A stretch of DNA of 64,000 nt from Microbacterium foliorum (GTDB lineage Bacteria; Actinomycetota; Actinomycetes; Actinomycetales; Microbacteriaceae): assembly GCF_006385575.1 (NCBI RefSeq), contig NZ_CP041040.1:868001-932000 (forward strand). Reading direction: 5' to 3'. Position 1 is the first letter of the stretch. Each line of letters begins with the position of its first letter. The notes beneath the pieces are model-generated. The model was not told the DNA's origin and ran no database searches. It saw only the letters and a list, made by a program, of their open reading frames with translations. The position numbers and the translations under genes are program-made. Below, piece after piece: positions 1-8,232 of this stretch.

Positions 1-173
<173 letters not shown>

Positions 174-785
174 TCAGTCGGCTTTCTGTGATGGTGCGAA
201 CACGGCGCGTGCGATCTCGAGGCGTCGCCCGACGAGATCGCTGAAGGAATCGGTCGAGTGATGGTGCAGCAGCTGATCCATGCACAGGCGCACCAGCGCG
301 CCGACAGTGTGGACCATGACCTCGGCGTGCAACTCGGCATCGGCGCCCTTGCCGCTTCGTCGCACGACGAGCTCCATGTCGCGACGCTCGTTCTTCGCCA
401 GCTGTTCGAACGCGGCCTTGAGCAGGCGAGGCTCCTGCTCGATCACGGCGAACATGGCGGGCGCGTCGTCGAGCGGATTGAAGAGCTCGAATCGGGCGAT
501 CGTCAGTCGGAGGAAGTCGTCGAGCAGCTCGCCGCTCTGGGCGACGAACTCGGCTTCGAGGGCCTCCTGTCGGGAGTCGATCGCGGCGAACCCGAAGACG
601 GCGTTCTCCTTGCTCTCGAAATAGTTGAAGAACGTGCGCCGCGAGACGCCCACCTCTGCGCAGAGCTCCTCGACCGTGAAGCCGGCGAAGCCGCGTTCGG
701 TGGTCAGGCGGCGCGCCGCATCGGTGAGGGCGCGGGTCGTCTCACGCCTGCGCTGCTCTCGCAAAGAATCTGCACTCTCGCTCAT
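174..785 (-). CDS. TetR/AcrR-family transcriptional repressor
   Basis: 203-residue regulator. Residues about 14-60 form the TetR DNA-binding domain, with helix-turn-helix around FTVEELCAEVGVSRRTFFNYF (split here as FTVEELCAEVGV and SRRTFFNYF), followed by a variable helical ligand-binding domain. The ATG at 785 is preferred over an in-frame TTG at 794, which would lie inside the operator palindrome. The gene is first in an operon with the MFS exporter, whose start codon touches its stop. Four copies of TGCACTCT/AGAGTGCA lie immediately upstream and overlap the likely promoter, so it probably represses itself and the pump, with release on ligand binding. The ligand is unknown. Confidence 0.9.
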   Translation of the reverse strand: MSESADSLREQRRRETTRALTDAARRLTTERGFAGFTVEELCAEVGVSRRTFFNYFESKENAVFGFAAIDSRQEALEAEFVAQSGELLDDFLRLTIARFELFNPLDDAPAMFAVIEQEPRLLKAAFEQLAKNERRDMELVVRRSGKGADAELHAEVMVHTVGALVRLCMDQLLHHHSTDSFSDLVGRRLEIARAVFAPSQKAD

Positions 786-820
786 AGAGTGCAATATTGC
801 ACTCTCAACCTAAGAGTGCA
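771..820. promoter_or_regulatory. Four-copy octamer operator upstream of tetR
   Basis: The octamer TGCACTCT occurs at 771-778 and 798-805 and its complement AGAGTGCA at 786-793 and 813-820. Spacers are 7, 4 and 7 bases, so the array is two inverted repeats (TGCACTCT-N7-AGAGTGCA) 27 bases apart, with the inner pair forming a perfect 18-bp palindrome at 787-804 centred on AATATT. Its left part covers the first codons of the TetR gene. Position and symmetry are those of an autoregulatory TetR operator that can bind two dimers or a dimer of dimers. What is seen is the repeat; binding is inferred. Confidence 0.75.
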
Positions 821-937
821 CTGTGAAGAAATTCCCCGACGATTTGTGACGAATCGTTCGTAGCATCCGTCTTAGTGGTGTCGCTGCACTGCGGCCCTCC
901 CCGCTGGGGATCCCACACACTGATGAAGGAGCACATG

Positions 938-1405
938 ATGGCGAACGTCTCGAACGCGCAGCAGCCCAAGGTCCAGGTCGCCCCGGCAGGTTCGACCGTC
1001 GCCTCGACCGGCCAGACGATCATCGAGAACGGCGTCGTCGCCAAGATCGCCGGCATCGCGGCTCGTGAGGTTCCCGGCGTCTACGCCCTCGGTGGCGGAG
1101 CAGCGCGCGCGGTCGGAGCCATCCGTGACGCCCTCAACTCCACCGACCTCACCCAGGGCGTCAGCGTCGAGGTCGGCGAGACCCAGGTCGCCATCGATGT
1201 GACGATCGTCGCCGAGTACCCGGTGTCGCTGCAGAAGGTCGCCGATGACGTGCGCGAAGCGATCTCCGTCGCGATGAGCGAGTTCGTCGGCAAGCAGGCT
1301 GTCGAGGTCAACGTCACGATCAACGACGTGCACATCCCCTCAGACGACGACACGAGCGACGACACGGTCGCCACCGACGCCGGCGCGGAGACACGTGTCC
1401 TGTAG
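938..1405 (+). CDS. Asp23/Gls24-family envelope stress protein
   Basis: About 155 residues. The central part (roughly residues 25-125) is an Asp23/Gls24 domain: an ENGVVAKIAGIAAREVPGV segment, then VSVEVGETQVAIDVTIV and VEVNVTINDVHI beta strands. The tail is acidic and Asp/Thr-rich. No signal peptide or membrane segment is present; Asp23 proteins of Gram-positives sit at the membrane through partners and are linked to cell-envelope stress. Start choice: AAGGAG at 926-931 favours ATG 938, although ATGs at 923 and 935 are in frame. A sigma-factor gene and two more Asp23-like genes follow, suggesting one envelope-stress locus. Confidence 0.85.
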   Translation: MANVSNAQQPKVQVAPAGSTVASTGQTIIENGVVAKIAGIAAREVPGVYALGGGAARAVGAIRDALNSTDLTQGVSVEVGETQVAIDVTIVAEYPVSLQKVADDVREAISVAMSEFVGKQAVEVNVTINDVHIPSDDDTSDDTVATDAGAETRVL

Positions 1406-1528
1406 CCCCGCGAGGTGCGTATCAACCATCGGATCAGCATCTCGTGACCGCGTCGTCGGATCGTCGATCCGATCCGTCGGCGCGTCTGCTCCGAACATCT
1501 CACGGGGTACGGAAGAGGGAGTCGACGC

Positions 1529-2095
1529 ATGGGTGGGGAACGATTTCGCTCTGCTCTCGAGCAGGCCGACGACCGGATCGTCGCCGGTCGGGCGATGGAC
1601 GGCGACGTGGCAGCGTTCGCGGTGCTGGTGCGCAGGTACACGCCGATGATGCGTGCGTACACGCAGCGGATGCTGAACGCCTCGGCCGATGTCGACGACA
1701 TCGTCCAGGAGACGTTCGTGACCGCGTGGCAGCGCTTCTCCGAGCTTGACGACCCGGCGAAGGTCAAGAGCTGGCTGATGCGCATCGTGAGCCGCAAGGC
1801 GGTGGACCGTATCCGCGCGCTGCGACCGACGCTCGATGTCGATGACATGGAGCAGGCGGCTCCCTCGCACGACGCGCCCGCGCGTGTGGTGGAGGCGCGC
1901 GCAGGGATCGAGGCGCTCGGTACGGCGCTGCAGGAACTGCCCGCTGCTCAGCGCGAATGCTGGGTGCTGAGGGAGATGGGCGGCTACTCGTACGACGAGA
2001 TCGCCACGGAGCTCGACATCTCGGTGTCGACGGCACGTGGTCTTCTCGCTCGAGCCCGAAAGTTCATGATCGTGCGAATGGAGGCCTGGCGATGA
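1529..2095 (+). CDS. ECF-type RNA polymerase sigma factor
   Basis: 188 residues with the two-domain ECF layout. Region 2 spans about residues 27-75, including the DVDDIVQETFVTAW segment that contacts the -10 element and core polymerase. Region 4 spans about 130-180, with the helix-turn-helix YSYDEIATELDISVSTARGL. There is no membrane segment. An AGAGGGAG ribosome site sits 7 bases before ATG 1529. The stop overlaps the next start (ATGA), so it is coupled to two Asp23-like genes. No classical zinc-finger anti-sigma gene is present; the next protein holds that place. Regulon unknown. Confidence 0.93.
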   Translation: MGGERFRSALEQADDRIVAGRAMDGDVAAFAVLVRRYTPMMRAYTQRMLNASADVDDIVQETFVTAWQRFSELDDPAKVKSWLMRIVSRKAVDRIRALRPTLDVDDMEQAAPSHDAPARVVEARAGIEALGTALQELPAAQRECWVLREMGGYSYDEIATELDISVSTARGLLARARKFMIVRMEAWR

Positions 2096-2715
2096 CTGAA
2101 GAGCAGGAAGCTCCCGACGTGCGTCAGCTCGGACTCGAGCCGGGTGATCTCGACGGACACACGCTCGAAGAGCTGAGCGACTATCTCGAGGCCGGCAGGC
2201 TTCCGGTCGATGCGTCGATCGAGGGCTCACCCGGGTGCCAGCTCGCACTCGACGCGCTCGAACGCCTGCAGGGTCTGGGCGGACAGCTGATCGAAGCGGA
2301 TGCCGCGGCGAGTCCGGAGGTCGACGACAGCTGGGTCGACCGCATCCTCTCGGGGATAGCGATGGATGCCCGTGCCGGACGCCGTGTCCCGTTCGCCGAC
2401 CCCGACCCGTCCGTCGACTTCGGCATCACGGAGGGGGCGGTCCGAGGACTCATCCGCTCGGCCGAGAACGCCGTACCGGGCATTCTGGTCGGTCGATCGA
2501 CTCTCGACGGAGACGTCACTGTCGTGGGCGAGCCGATCCGGATCGCGATCGAGGTCAATGCCGTCTACGGGGAGTCGATCCCGACGGCGGTCGAGCGGCT
2601 TCGTGAAGAGGTCGCCGAGCGTCTGCGCCGGCAGACTGACCTCACCGTGACCGCGATCGACGTCACGGTGCGGGATGTCCAGAGGATCAGCAGTGCGGCG
2701 GAGGAGGCCTCATGA
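2092..2715 (+). CDS. Asp23-like protein in the anti-sigma position
   Basis: 207 residues in two parts. Residues 20-70 are an acidic helical segment (HTLEELSDYLEAGRLPVD and SPGCQLALDALERL) of a type seen in small regulatory proteins, with a single Cys and no HxxxCxxC zinc motif. Residues about 112-200 resemble the Asp23 domain of the gene at 938: ITEGAVRGLIRSAENAVPG parallels its helix, and TAIDVTVRDV its last strand. There is no signal peptide or transmembrane helix. It starts with an ATGA overlap on the sigma gene and ends with an ATGA overlap on the next. A role in controlling the sigma factor is inferred only from position. Confidence 0.7.
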   Translation: MTEEQEAPDVRQLGLEPGDLDGHTLEELSDYLEAGRLPVDASIEGSPGCQLALDALERLQGLGGQLIEADAAASPEVDDSWVDRILSGIAMDARAGRRVPFADPDPSVDFGITEGAVRGLIRSAENAVPGILVGRSTLDGDVTVVGEPIRIAIEVNAVYGESIPTAVERLREEVAERLRRQTDLTVTAIDVTVRDVQRISSAAEEAS

Positions 2716-3065
2716 GCACGACAGCCCTACCGGGACTCGCCGAGCGGATAGAGGCGGCGGTGCTGGCGACGCCCGGCGTGCGCAGCGTCTATCGAGCGGG
2801 TTCGCTGGTGTCGAACCTCGTCGGAGCGGGGGCCGTGGCGGTCGGCATCAGCAGGATCGATGAGCCTCTCGTGGCCGTCCGAGTGGTCGACGGCGGGGTC
2901 GAGGTCGAGGCATCGCTCGGCATCGAGTATTCCGCCAGTGCTCTCGATCTGCTCCGAGACGTCCGCGCGGCCATCGGGAAGGTCCTCGCGGAAGACGGGC
3001 GGGGGACCGTCGGAATCGTGCTCACGATCGCGTACGTCCATCCGCGAGAGGCATCGTCGGACTGA
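2712..3065 (+). CDS. Small Asp23-related protein
   Basis: 117 residues. The sequence keeps the order of an Asp23 domain in a short form: an amphipathic start (LAERIEAAVLATPGVRSVYR), hydrophobic strands, and a final VGIVLTIAYVHP strand that parallels the end of the two Asp23-like proteins upstream. It is the last gene of the sigma-factor operon, overlapping its neighbour by ATGA, and is followed within 16 bases by a strong terminator hairpin. Function unknown; it probably forms mixed assemblies with the other Asp23-like proteins. Confidence 0.65.
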   Translation: MSTTALPGLAERIEAAVLATPGVRSVYRAGSLVSNLVGAGAVAVGISRIDEPLVAVRVVDGGVEVEASLGIEYSASALDLLRDVRAAIGKVLAEDGRGTVGIVLTIAYVHPREASSD

Positions 3066-3080
3066 GCGCGTGAGCACACG

Positions 3081-3113
3081 GAGGCGCCGATCCTGGGTGA
3101 GGATCGGCGCCTC
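3081..3113. terminator. Bidirectional terminator hairpin
   Basis: Perfect 14-bp stem GAGGCGCCGATCCT (3081-3094) with a 5-base loop and its complement at 3100-3113. It lies between the convergent ends of the sigma-factor operon (3065) and the NmrA-like gene (3132) and can serve both. No T-tract follows on either side, as is common in high-GC Actinobacteria. Confidence 0.8.
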
Positions 3114-3131
3114 TCGGCAGTCGACGGGTGA

Positions 3132-3977
3132 TCAGGCGATCGTGCGGAGGCCGTCGACGAGGGGCGTGGTCGGCCGACCGATGAGCCGGGCGAGGGTGCC
3201 GTCGGTATCGGCGAGGGCGCCTGCGGCGATGCCGGCGTCGAGAGCGACGACGAATCCTGCCGTGCCCTCATCGAGACCGGCTGCCTGGAGGGCGGCGAGC
3301 TGCTCGTCGGCGGTCAGCGGCTGATACTCGACGTCGCGACCCGTGACCTCGGCGATCGCAGCGGCGAGATCGGTGTAGCCCCATGCGACGTCTCCGCCGA
3401 GCTCGTACACCTGGCCGAGGTGACCGTCTTCGAGCAGCACGACGGCTGCGGCTTCGGCGAAGTCCTTGCGGCTCGCGGAGGCGACACGTCCGTCACCGGC
3501 TCCGGAGGCGAGCACACCGGTCTCGGCTGCGCGGGCGACGTCGGCGGCGTAGTTCTCGGTGTACCAGTTGTTGCGCAGGATCACCGAGGGGAGACCGGAT
3601 GCGGCGATGAGCTCTTCCGTGGCCTTGTGCTCGGGTGCGAGCACGAGATCGCTCGTCGTCGCCTTCGGAGCGCTGGTGTAGACGAACTTCGTGACCCCCG
3701 CGGCTTTGGCGGCGTCGATGACGGCCTGGTGCTGGGCGACCCGCTGGCCCACTTCAGAGCCCGAGACCAGCAGCACGCTGTCGACGCCCTCGAGCGCCGC
3801 CGCGACGGAGGAGGGGTCGGTGTAGTCCAGCCGTGCGACCCGCACGCCGAGATCCGCGGCCTTGGTGACGTCGCGCGCTCCGGCGATGATCGACTGCGGG
3901 TCGGCGCCGCGCTCGAGGAGGCTGGCGATGACGAGGCGTCCGAGGTTACCGGTCGCGCCGGTGACGAGGATGGTCAT
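3132..3977 (-). CDS. NmrA-family NAD(P)-binding oxidoreductase
   Basis: 281 residues. The Rossmann dinucleotide motif MTILVTGATGNLGRLVI starts the protein (GxxGxxG form at 7-13), and the body is that of atypical short-chain reductases of the NmrA/QorB type: a TSAPKAT segment, LRNNWYTENY in place of the usual YxxxK catalytic pair, and a C-terminal substrate region. Such proteins are NADPH-dependent quinone reductases or redox sensors. Start ATG 3977 has a GAAAGGA ribosome site 8 bases upstream. It is divergent from an HxlR regulator across 94 bases, the standard layout for an HxlR-controlled redox enzyme. Confidence 0.85.
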   Translation of the reverse strand: MTILVTGATGNLGRLVIASLLERGADPQSIIAGARDVTKAADLGVRVARLDYTDPSSVAAALEGVDSVLLVSGSEVGQRVAQHQAVIDAAKAAGVTKFVYTSAPKATTSDLVLAPEHKATEELIAASGLPSVILRNNWYTENYAADVARAAETGVLASGAGDGRVASASRKDFAEAAAVVLLEDGHLGQVYELGGDVAWGYTDLAAAIAEVTGRDVEYQPLTADEQLAALQAAGLDEGTAGFVVALDAGIAAGALADTDGTLARLIGRPTTPLVDGLRTIA

Positions 3978-4033
3978 GGGGTGTCCTTTCGTAGGTGACA
4001 GGAGCGACAACCTCACCACCGGTGATGAACATT

Positions 4034-4071
4034 CCAAACTTTGGGTACACACTTTGAAGTAAGGTACGTAC
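4034..4071 (+). promoter_or_regulatory. Leaderless promoter and candidate operator of the HxlR gene
   Basis: A -10 box TAAGGT (4060-4065) ends exactly 6 bases before ATG 4072, so the HxlR mRNA should start at or next to its start codon. Upstream, CCAAA-C-TTTGG (4034-4044) is an 11-base palindrome in the middle of the divergent intergenic region, placed to act as an HxlR binding site for both genes. The -10 and its spacing are seen directly; the operator role is a guess. Confidence 0.45.
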
Positions 4072-4437
4072 ATGACGGTTAGTTATGCGCAGATCCGGGA
4101 GGCAACTCCGCAGATCTTCGAGCCCGGATGCAGCACGCGAGTGATCCTCGACCACGTGATGAGCAAGTGGGGGGTGCTGGTTCTCTCGTCGCTCTCCGAC
4201 GGCACACGTCGCTGGGGCGAACTGCGCCGCGAGGTCGGCGGCATCAGCGAGAAGATGCTCGCCTCCACCCTGCGCACCCTGGCTGACGATGGGCTCGTGC
4301 ACCGGGAGTCCTTCCCGACAGTGCCGCCGCACGTCGAGTACAGCCTGACTCCGCTCGGCCGCGATCTCATGGAGCGGATGCTGCCGCTCGTCGAGTGGGT
4401 CGCCGACCACGCCGACGGAATGATCGATCGCGATTAG
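4072..4437 (+). CDS. HxlR-family winged-helix transcriptional regulator
   Basis: 121 residues covering one HxlR domain. The WGVLVLSSLSDGTRRWGELRR stretch (given here as WGVLVLSSLSDG and TRRWGELRR) and GISEKMLASTLRTLADDGLV form the winged helix, and SLTPLGRDLMERMLPLVEW is the C-terminal dimer helix. A cysteine near position 22 (EPGCSTR) matches the conserved N-terminal Cys with which many HxlR proteins sense electrophiles or quinones. It is transcribed divergently from the NmrA-like oxidoreductase and likely controls it. Confidence 0.9.
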   Translation: MTVSYAQIREATPQIFEPGCSTRVILDHVMSKWGVLVLSSLSDGTRRWGELRREVGGISEKMLASTLRTLADDGLVHRESFPTVPPHVEYSLTPLGRDLMERMLPLVEWVADHADGMIDRD

Positions 4438-4500
4438 GTCGACGGATTCCGTCGCAAGTCACTGCAGGTAGCCACGAAATCCGTTGGTCAAAGAAAACGA

Positions 4501-4537
4501 TTGACGCGATAACCGCAGTAGCCCTATGTTCTGAACA
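4501..4537 (+). promoter_or_regulatory. Leaderless promoter of the APC permease
   Basis: TTGACG (-35, 4501-4506) and TATGTT (-10, 4525-4530) are separated by 18 bases. The -10 ends 6 bases before ATG 4537, and no ribosome site precedes that ATG. Transcription should therefore begin at the A of the start codon. This is the most complete leaderless promoter in the window because its -35 box is also close to consensus. Confidence 0.7.
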
Positions 4538-6075
4538 TGTCAGCTACGACGCCGATCCATCTTGAACGCCCCGACGGCAAGGGCCTCGCCGCAGGCACTC
4601 TCGGTCTGTGGGGCTCGACCGTCATCGGGCTGGCCTCCACGGCCCCCGTGTACTCGCTCGTCGCCACGCTGGGCTACGTGGTGTTGGCCGTCGGCGCACA
4701 GGCGCCGATCGCCTTCATCATCGCCTTCGTGCCGATGCTGCTGATCGCCTTCGCCTACCGCGAGCTGAACAATGCCGTTCCCGACTGCGGCACCACGTTC
4801 ACGTGGGGCACCAAGGCGTTCGGACCATGGGTGGGCTGGATGGGCGGATGGGGCGTCGCGGTCGCCGGCATGGTCGTGCTCGCGAATCTCGCCCAGATCG
4901 CCTCGGTCTACTTCTGGTCGCTGATCGGGTTCGACCTGGAGAACAACGACTGGCGGATCGTCCTCGTCGCTGTGCTCTTCATCGCCGCGATGACCTGGGT
5001 CAGCTGGCGCGGCGTCGAGATCGGCGAGCGTATCCAGAACGTCCTGCTCGGCATTCAGTACCTGGCTCTCGCGATCTTCGTCGTCGCGGCCCTCTGGCAG
5101 TTCTTCGCCGGCACCGCGCCGAACCCGACGCCGTTCGAGATGGAGTGGTTGAACCCGTTCGCGTTCACCAGCTGGCCAGGCTTCACCGAGTCGATCCTGC
5201 TCGCTCTCTTCATCTACTGGGGCTGGGACACTTGCCTCGCACTCAACGAGGAGACGAAGGATCCCAAGAAGATCCCCGGCCGCGCAGCGTTGCTGACGAC
5301 CGTCATCCTGCTCGTCACCTACGTCGGCGTCACGGTCGCCGCGATGATGTACGCCGGTCTCGGTTCGGAGGGAACCGGGCTCGGCAACGAGGCCAACGCC
5401 GACGACTTCTTCCTGGCGATCAAGGACGGCCTGCTCGGTCCGTTCGGCTGGGTGCTCGTGGTCGCAGTCGTGCTCTCGGCCATCTCGTCGACGCAGACCA
5501 CGATCCTCCCCACTGCCCGCGGCACCCTCGCGATGGGCGTGTACCGTGCTCTGCCGGCGAAGTTCAAGGAGGTGCACCCGACCTACAAGACGCCGTCGTT
5601 CTCGACCATCGTCATGGGAGTCGTGGCCATCGCCTACTACATCGGGATGACCCTGATCAGCGACGACATCCTCCAGGACTCGATCCTGTCGCTCGGTCTG
5701 GCGATCGCGTTCTACTACGCCATCACCGGATTCGCCTGTGCCTGGTACTTCCGCAAGGACCTCACCCGCTCGACGCGTGATTTCCTCTTCAAAGGGCTGT
5801 TCCCGGTGCTGGGTGCGGCCATGCTCACCTGGGCGTTCGTGCAGTCGGCGATCGACATGTGGGATGTGGACTATGGCTACACAGTCCTCTTCGGCATCGG
5901 CGGCACCTTCGTGATCGGCATCGGAGCGCTCGCCTTCGGCCTCGTGCTCATGTTCGTCTGGTACCTGTTCCCGCGGTCGAAGAGGTTCTTCCGCGGCGAG
6001 AGCCTCAACCGCGACACCCAGGTGATGGTGCCCGACGAGCCTGGCCTGATCCGTTCGATCGATGGCGGCATCTGA
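4537..6075 (+). CDS. APC-superfamily amino acid/polyamine permease
   Basis: 512 residues with about 12 predicted membrane helices, first one near residues 22-45. The GLWGSTVIGLASTAPVYSL segment is the helix-1 signature of APC carriers, whose broken helix binds the substrate amino group. EETKDPKKIPGRA after helix 6 matches the conserved loop of the family. The C-terminal 40 residues are cytosolic. These carriers exchange or import amino acids or polyamines with protons; the substrate cannot be named from sequence. It stands alone between the HxlR gene and truA and has its own leaderless promoter. Confidence 0.85.
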   Translation: MSATTPIHLERPDGKGLAAGTLGLWGSTVIGLASTAPVYSLVATLGYVVLAVGAQAPIAFIIAFVPMLLIAFAYRELNNAVPDCGTTFTWGTKAFGPWVGWMGGWGVAVAGMVVLANLAQIASVYFWSLIGFDLENNDWRIVLVAVLFIAAMTWVSWRGVEIGERIQNVLLGIQYLALAIFVVAALWQFFAGTAPNPTPFEMEWLNPFAFTSWPGFTESILLALFIYWGWDTCLALNEETKDPKKIPGRAALLTTVILLVTYVGVTVAAMMYAGLGSEGTGLGNEANADDFFLAIKDGLLGPFGWVLVVAVVLSAISSTQTTILPTARGTLAMGVYRALPAKFKEVHPTYKTPSFSTIVMGVVAIAYYIGMTLISDDILQDSILSLGLAIAFYYAITGFACAWYFRKDLTRSTRDFLFKGLFPVLGAAMLTWAFVQSAIDMWDVDYGYTVLFGIGGTFVIGIGALAFGLVLMFVWYLFPRSKRFFRGESLNRDTQVMVPDEPGLIRSIDGGI

Positions 6076-6118
6076 GCTGCGGCATCCTGTCCGAGCCGGA
6101 TCGCGCGCGGGTACGCCC

Positions 6119-6131
6119 TAGGCTTTATCCG
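6119..6131 (+). promoter_or_regulatory. Leaderless -10 box of truA
   Basis: TAGGCT (6119-6124) is followed by six bases and the GTG at 6131. There is no ribosome site. No convincing -35 box is visible. Confidence 0.55.
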
Positions 6132-6979
6132 TGCGCATCCGGCTCGACATCGCCTATGACGGCACCCACTTCCGCGGGTGGGCGAAGCAGCCGACCCTGC
6201 GCACAGTGCAGGGGACTCTCGAAGCCGCGCTCGCGCGCATCGTCGGCTCCGACGTGCAGTTCGTGGTCGCCGGACGGACGGATGCCGGAGTGCACGCCCT
6301 GGGCCAGGTGGCGCACGTCGACCTCGACGAGGCGCAGTGGTCGCGCATCGAATCGCGTCAGGGTCGGGCGCCGCAAGACCCCGCAGCGTCGATCGCACGG
6401 CGCATGCGCGGTGTGCTCAGCGCGTATCCCGACGCGACGGTGACCCGTAGCTCGATCGCCCCCGACGGATTCGACGCCCGTTTCTCGGCGGTCTGGCGAC
6501 GCTACCGGTATCGGCTTGCCGACTCGACCGCAGGGTACGACCCTCTTCGACGCCACGACACGACCGCGCACCGGGGTGTTCTGGACGCACAGGCGATGGA
6601 TGCCGCTGCGCGGACGCTCATCGGCCTGCACGACTTCGCGGCATACTGCAAGCCTCGTGAAGAAGCGACGACCATCCGGACCCTCCTCGACTATCGCTGG
6701 TCGCGCGACGCCGATGGCGTGCTCGTCGCCGAGGTCAAGGCCGACGCGTTCTGCCACAGCATGGTGCGCGCACTGGTGGGTGCGTGCGTCGCGGTGGGAG
6801 AGGGGCGGCTCGACGTCGACGACCTGGTCGTGCTGCGCGACGCGCTCACCCGCACCAGCGAGTTCAAAGTGCTGGCGGCCCGCGGGCTGACGCTCACCGA
6901 GGTGGGGTATCCGGCCGACGAGCTGCTCTCGATCCGGGCGGAGCAGACACGCGCTCGCCGCGACTCCACGACAGCATGA
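6131..6979 (+). CDS. truA: tRNA pseudouridine(38-40) synthase TruA
   Basis: 282 residues, the usual TruA length. It isomerises uridines 38-40 in the anticodon arm of many tRNAs. The N-terminal RIRLDIAYDGTHFRGWAKQP strand-loop and the catalytic motif GRTDAGVHA, with the nucleophile at Asp51, are intact. The C-terminal FCHSMVRALVGACVAVGEG and LAARGLTLTEVGYP segments match the second half of the fold. In many bacteria truA follows rplQ; here it stands behind its own leaderless promoter and heads a small operon, overlapping the next gene by ATGA. Confidence 0.96.
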   Translation: MRIRLDIAYDGTHFRGWAKQPTLRTVQGTLEAALARIVGSDVQFVVAGRTDAGVHALGQVAHVDLDEAQWSRIESRQGRAPQDPAASIARRMRGVLSAYPDATVTRSSIAPDGFDARFSAVWRRYRYRLADSTAGYDPLRRHDTTAHRGVLDAQAMDAAARTLIGLHDFAAYCKPREEATTIRTLLDYRWSRDADGVLVAEVKADAFCHSMVRALVGACVAVGEGRLDVDDLVVLRDALTRTSEFKVLAARGLTLTEVGYPADELLSIRAEQTRARRDSTTA

Positions 6980-8232
6980 CGGGGCGCGATGCGGCGTTCG
7001 TCGAGGTCTCGTCTGCAGGCTGGGCGTTCTGGCGGGCGCTCCTCGACACCTGCGTCGGCCTGATCGTCGGCTCGCTCTACACCTTCCTCGGCATCGTCGT
7101 GATCGGCATCGTGGGGGAGGAGGCGCTGTCATCGCTGTATTGGCAGGTCGACCTCGATCCGCTGTTCCGCGCGAGCATGGGCGTGATCCTGCTCGTCGCC
7201 GCAGTGCTCGCGATCGGTGTGCCCTTCGTCTTCGTCGCCGAGCGCTACGCCGCCCTGCGTGCCGTGGAATCGAGTGCGGGTGCCGATCCGAGCGCCGTCC
7301 CGCAGCGGTCGCTGCGACTCGAACTCAAGGCGGCGCCCGCCTCTCACCTGCAGACCACCGGCCTGGTGCTGTTCTGCTGCCTCGCGGGCCTCGGAGGCAT
7401 CTTCGCGCTGGGCGTTCTCTTCACGGAAGACCTGCGTGAGGATGCCGTGAGCTGGGTCGCGCTCCTCGTCTTCGCGGTGCTCGCCTTCGGTGCCGAGATG
7501 CTCCGTCGCATCGGGCGCCGGGCCGTCGAGCGCGACTCCGCACGCATGGGCACGCAGTGGGGGCGCTGGAAGAGAGGCGTTCCTCGCGCGCAGCAGGCCG
7601 ATGCCGAGCGTCGGGCGGCCGCTGTCGCAGCGGTCGTGCCGCGTTGGCTCACGGCCCCCAGCGCTCGGCTCCTCCATCGGATCGCGACGGTGCTGCTCGC
7701 GGCGACGTTCATCTCGCTGGCCGCGTTCATGCTCTCGGTCTTCATGCGCCAGCAGTGCCGCACCTGCGACCCGGTCTACTGGGACGAGCCGATCGAGAAC
7801 GGCATCGACCTGTTGAGCCTGAGCAGCGGTGTGGCGATCGCCGTGTGCGCGGCGCTCGGCATCCTCGCCTGGGTCGGAGGCGTCGTCCTGCAGTTCGCGA
7901 GGGAGAGCGCGCTGAGTCGATGGGTGGCTGACGGCGCCGCCCGTCGCATCGACGTGGGTCTCGTCGAGTCTCTGCTCTCAGGCAACCGGGCTGCGGTCCG
8001 GTTGCAGCTGGGACTCTCCGCGCTCGGCGCGGGAGCCGTCGTCGTCGGTGTGGGTGCTCTGTGGGCCGAGTGGAGTGCGATGGATGCGTCATCCGTGCTC
8101 GGGGCCGCGGCGATCCTGATCGTGCTCGGGCTCATCATCGGCTGGTCCGACGCCCCGCGCAGCCGTCGCCAACGACAACTCGCCAGAGACGCGCTCTTCC
8201 CGGGCGATATCGGACCCGCGGGGGAACTGTGA
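6976..8232 (+). CDS. Unknown multi-pass membrane protein
   Basis: 418 residues, not recognised. About seven or eight hydrophobic segments are visible, near residues 17-42, 60-82, 118-140, 152-170, 228-252, 283-305, 338-362 and 368-390. Two basic, Arg-rich cytosolic loops lie between (about 85-115 and 175-225). A Cys pair in the short motif CRTCDPVYW follows the fifth helix and faces the outside by simple topology. ATG 6976 overlaps the truA stop (ATGA) and its own stop overlaps the next GTG, so it is the middle gene of a coupled trio. It may anchor or partner the following HTH-like protein. Confidence 0.6.
   Translation: MTGRDAAFVEVSSAGWAFWRALLDTCVGLIVGSLYTFLGIVVIGIVGEEALSSLYWQVDLDPLFRASMGVILLVAAVLAIGVPFVFVAERYAALRAVESSAGADPSAVPQRSLRLELKAAPASHLQTTGLVLFCCLAGLGGIFALGVLFTEDLREDAVSWVALLVFAVLAFGAEMLRRIGRRAVERDSARMGTQWGRWKRGVPRAQQADAERRAAAVAAVVPRWLTAPSARLLHRIATVLLAATFISLAAFMLSVFMRQQCRTCDPVYWDEPIENGIDLLSLSSGVAIAVCAALGILAWVGGVVLQFARESALSRWVADGAARRIDVGLVESLLSGNRAAVRLQLGLSALGAGAVVVGVGALWAEWSAMDASSVLGAAAILIVLGLIIGWSDAPRSRRQRQLARDALFPGDIGPAGEL

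Noticed and set aside
771..820. The octamers near tetR as CIRCE elements (both contain GCACTC)
   Set aside because: Spacers are 7 and 4 rather than 9, the flanking TTA is missing, and the adjacent gene is a TetR regulator with no chaperone nearby.
1456..1472. 17-base palindrome TCGGATC-GTC-GATCCGA before the sigma-factor gene as an operator
   Set aside because: GATC/CGATC words are abundant in this DNA and no regulator is linked to it; kept only as a note.
4440..4454. CGACGGA-T-TCCGTCG palindrome as terminator of the HxlR gene
   Set aside because: Arms are separated by a single base, so a hairpin loop cannot form without losing several pairs.
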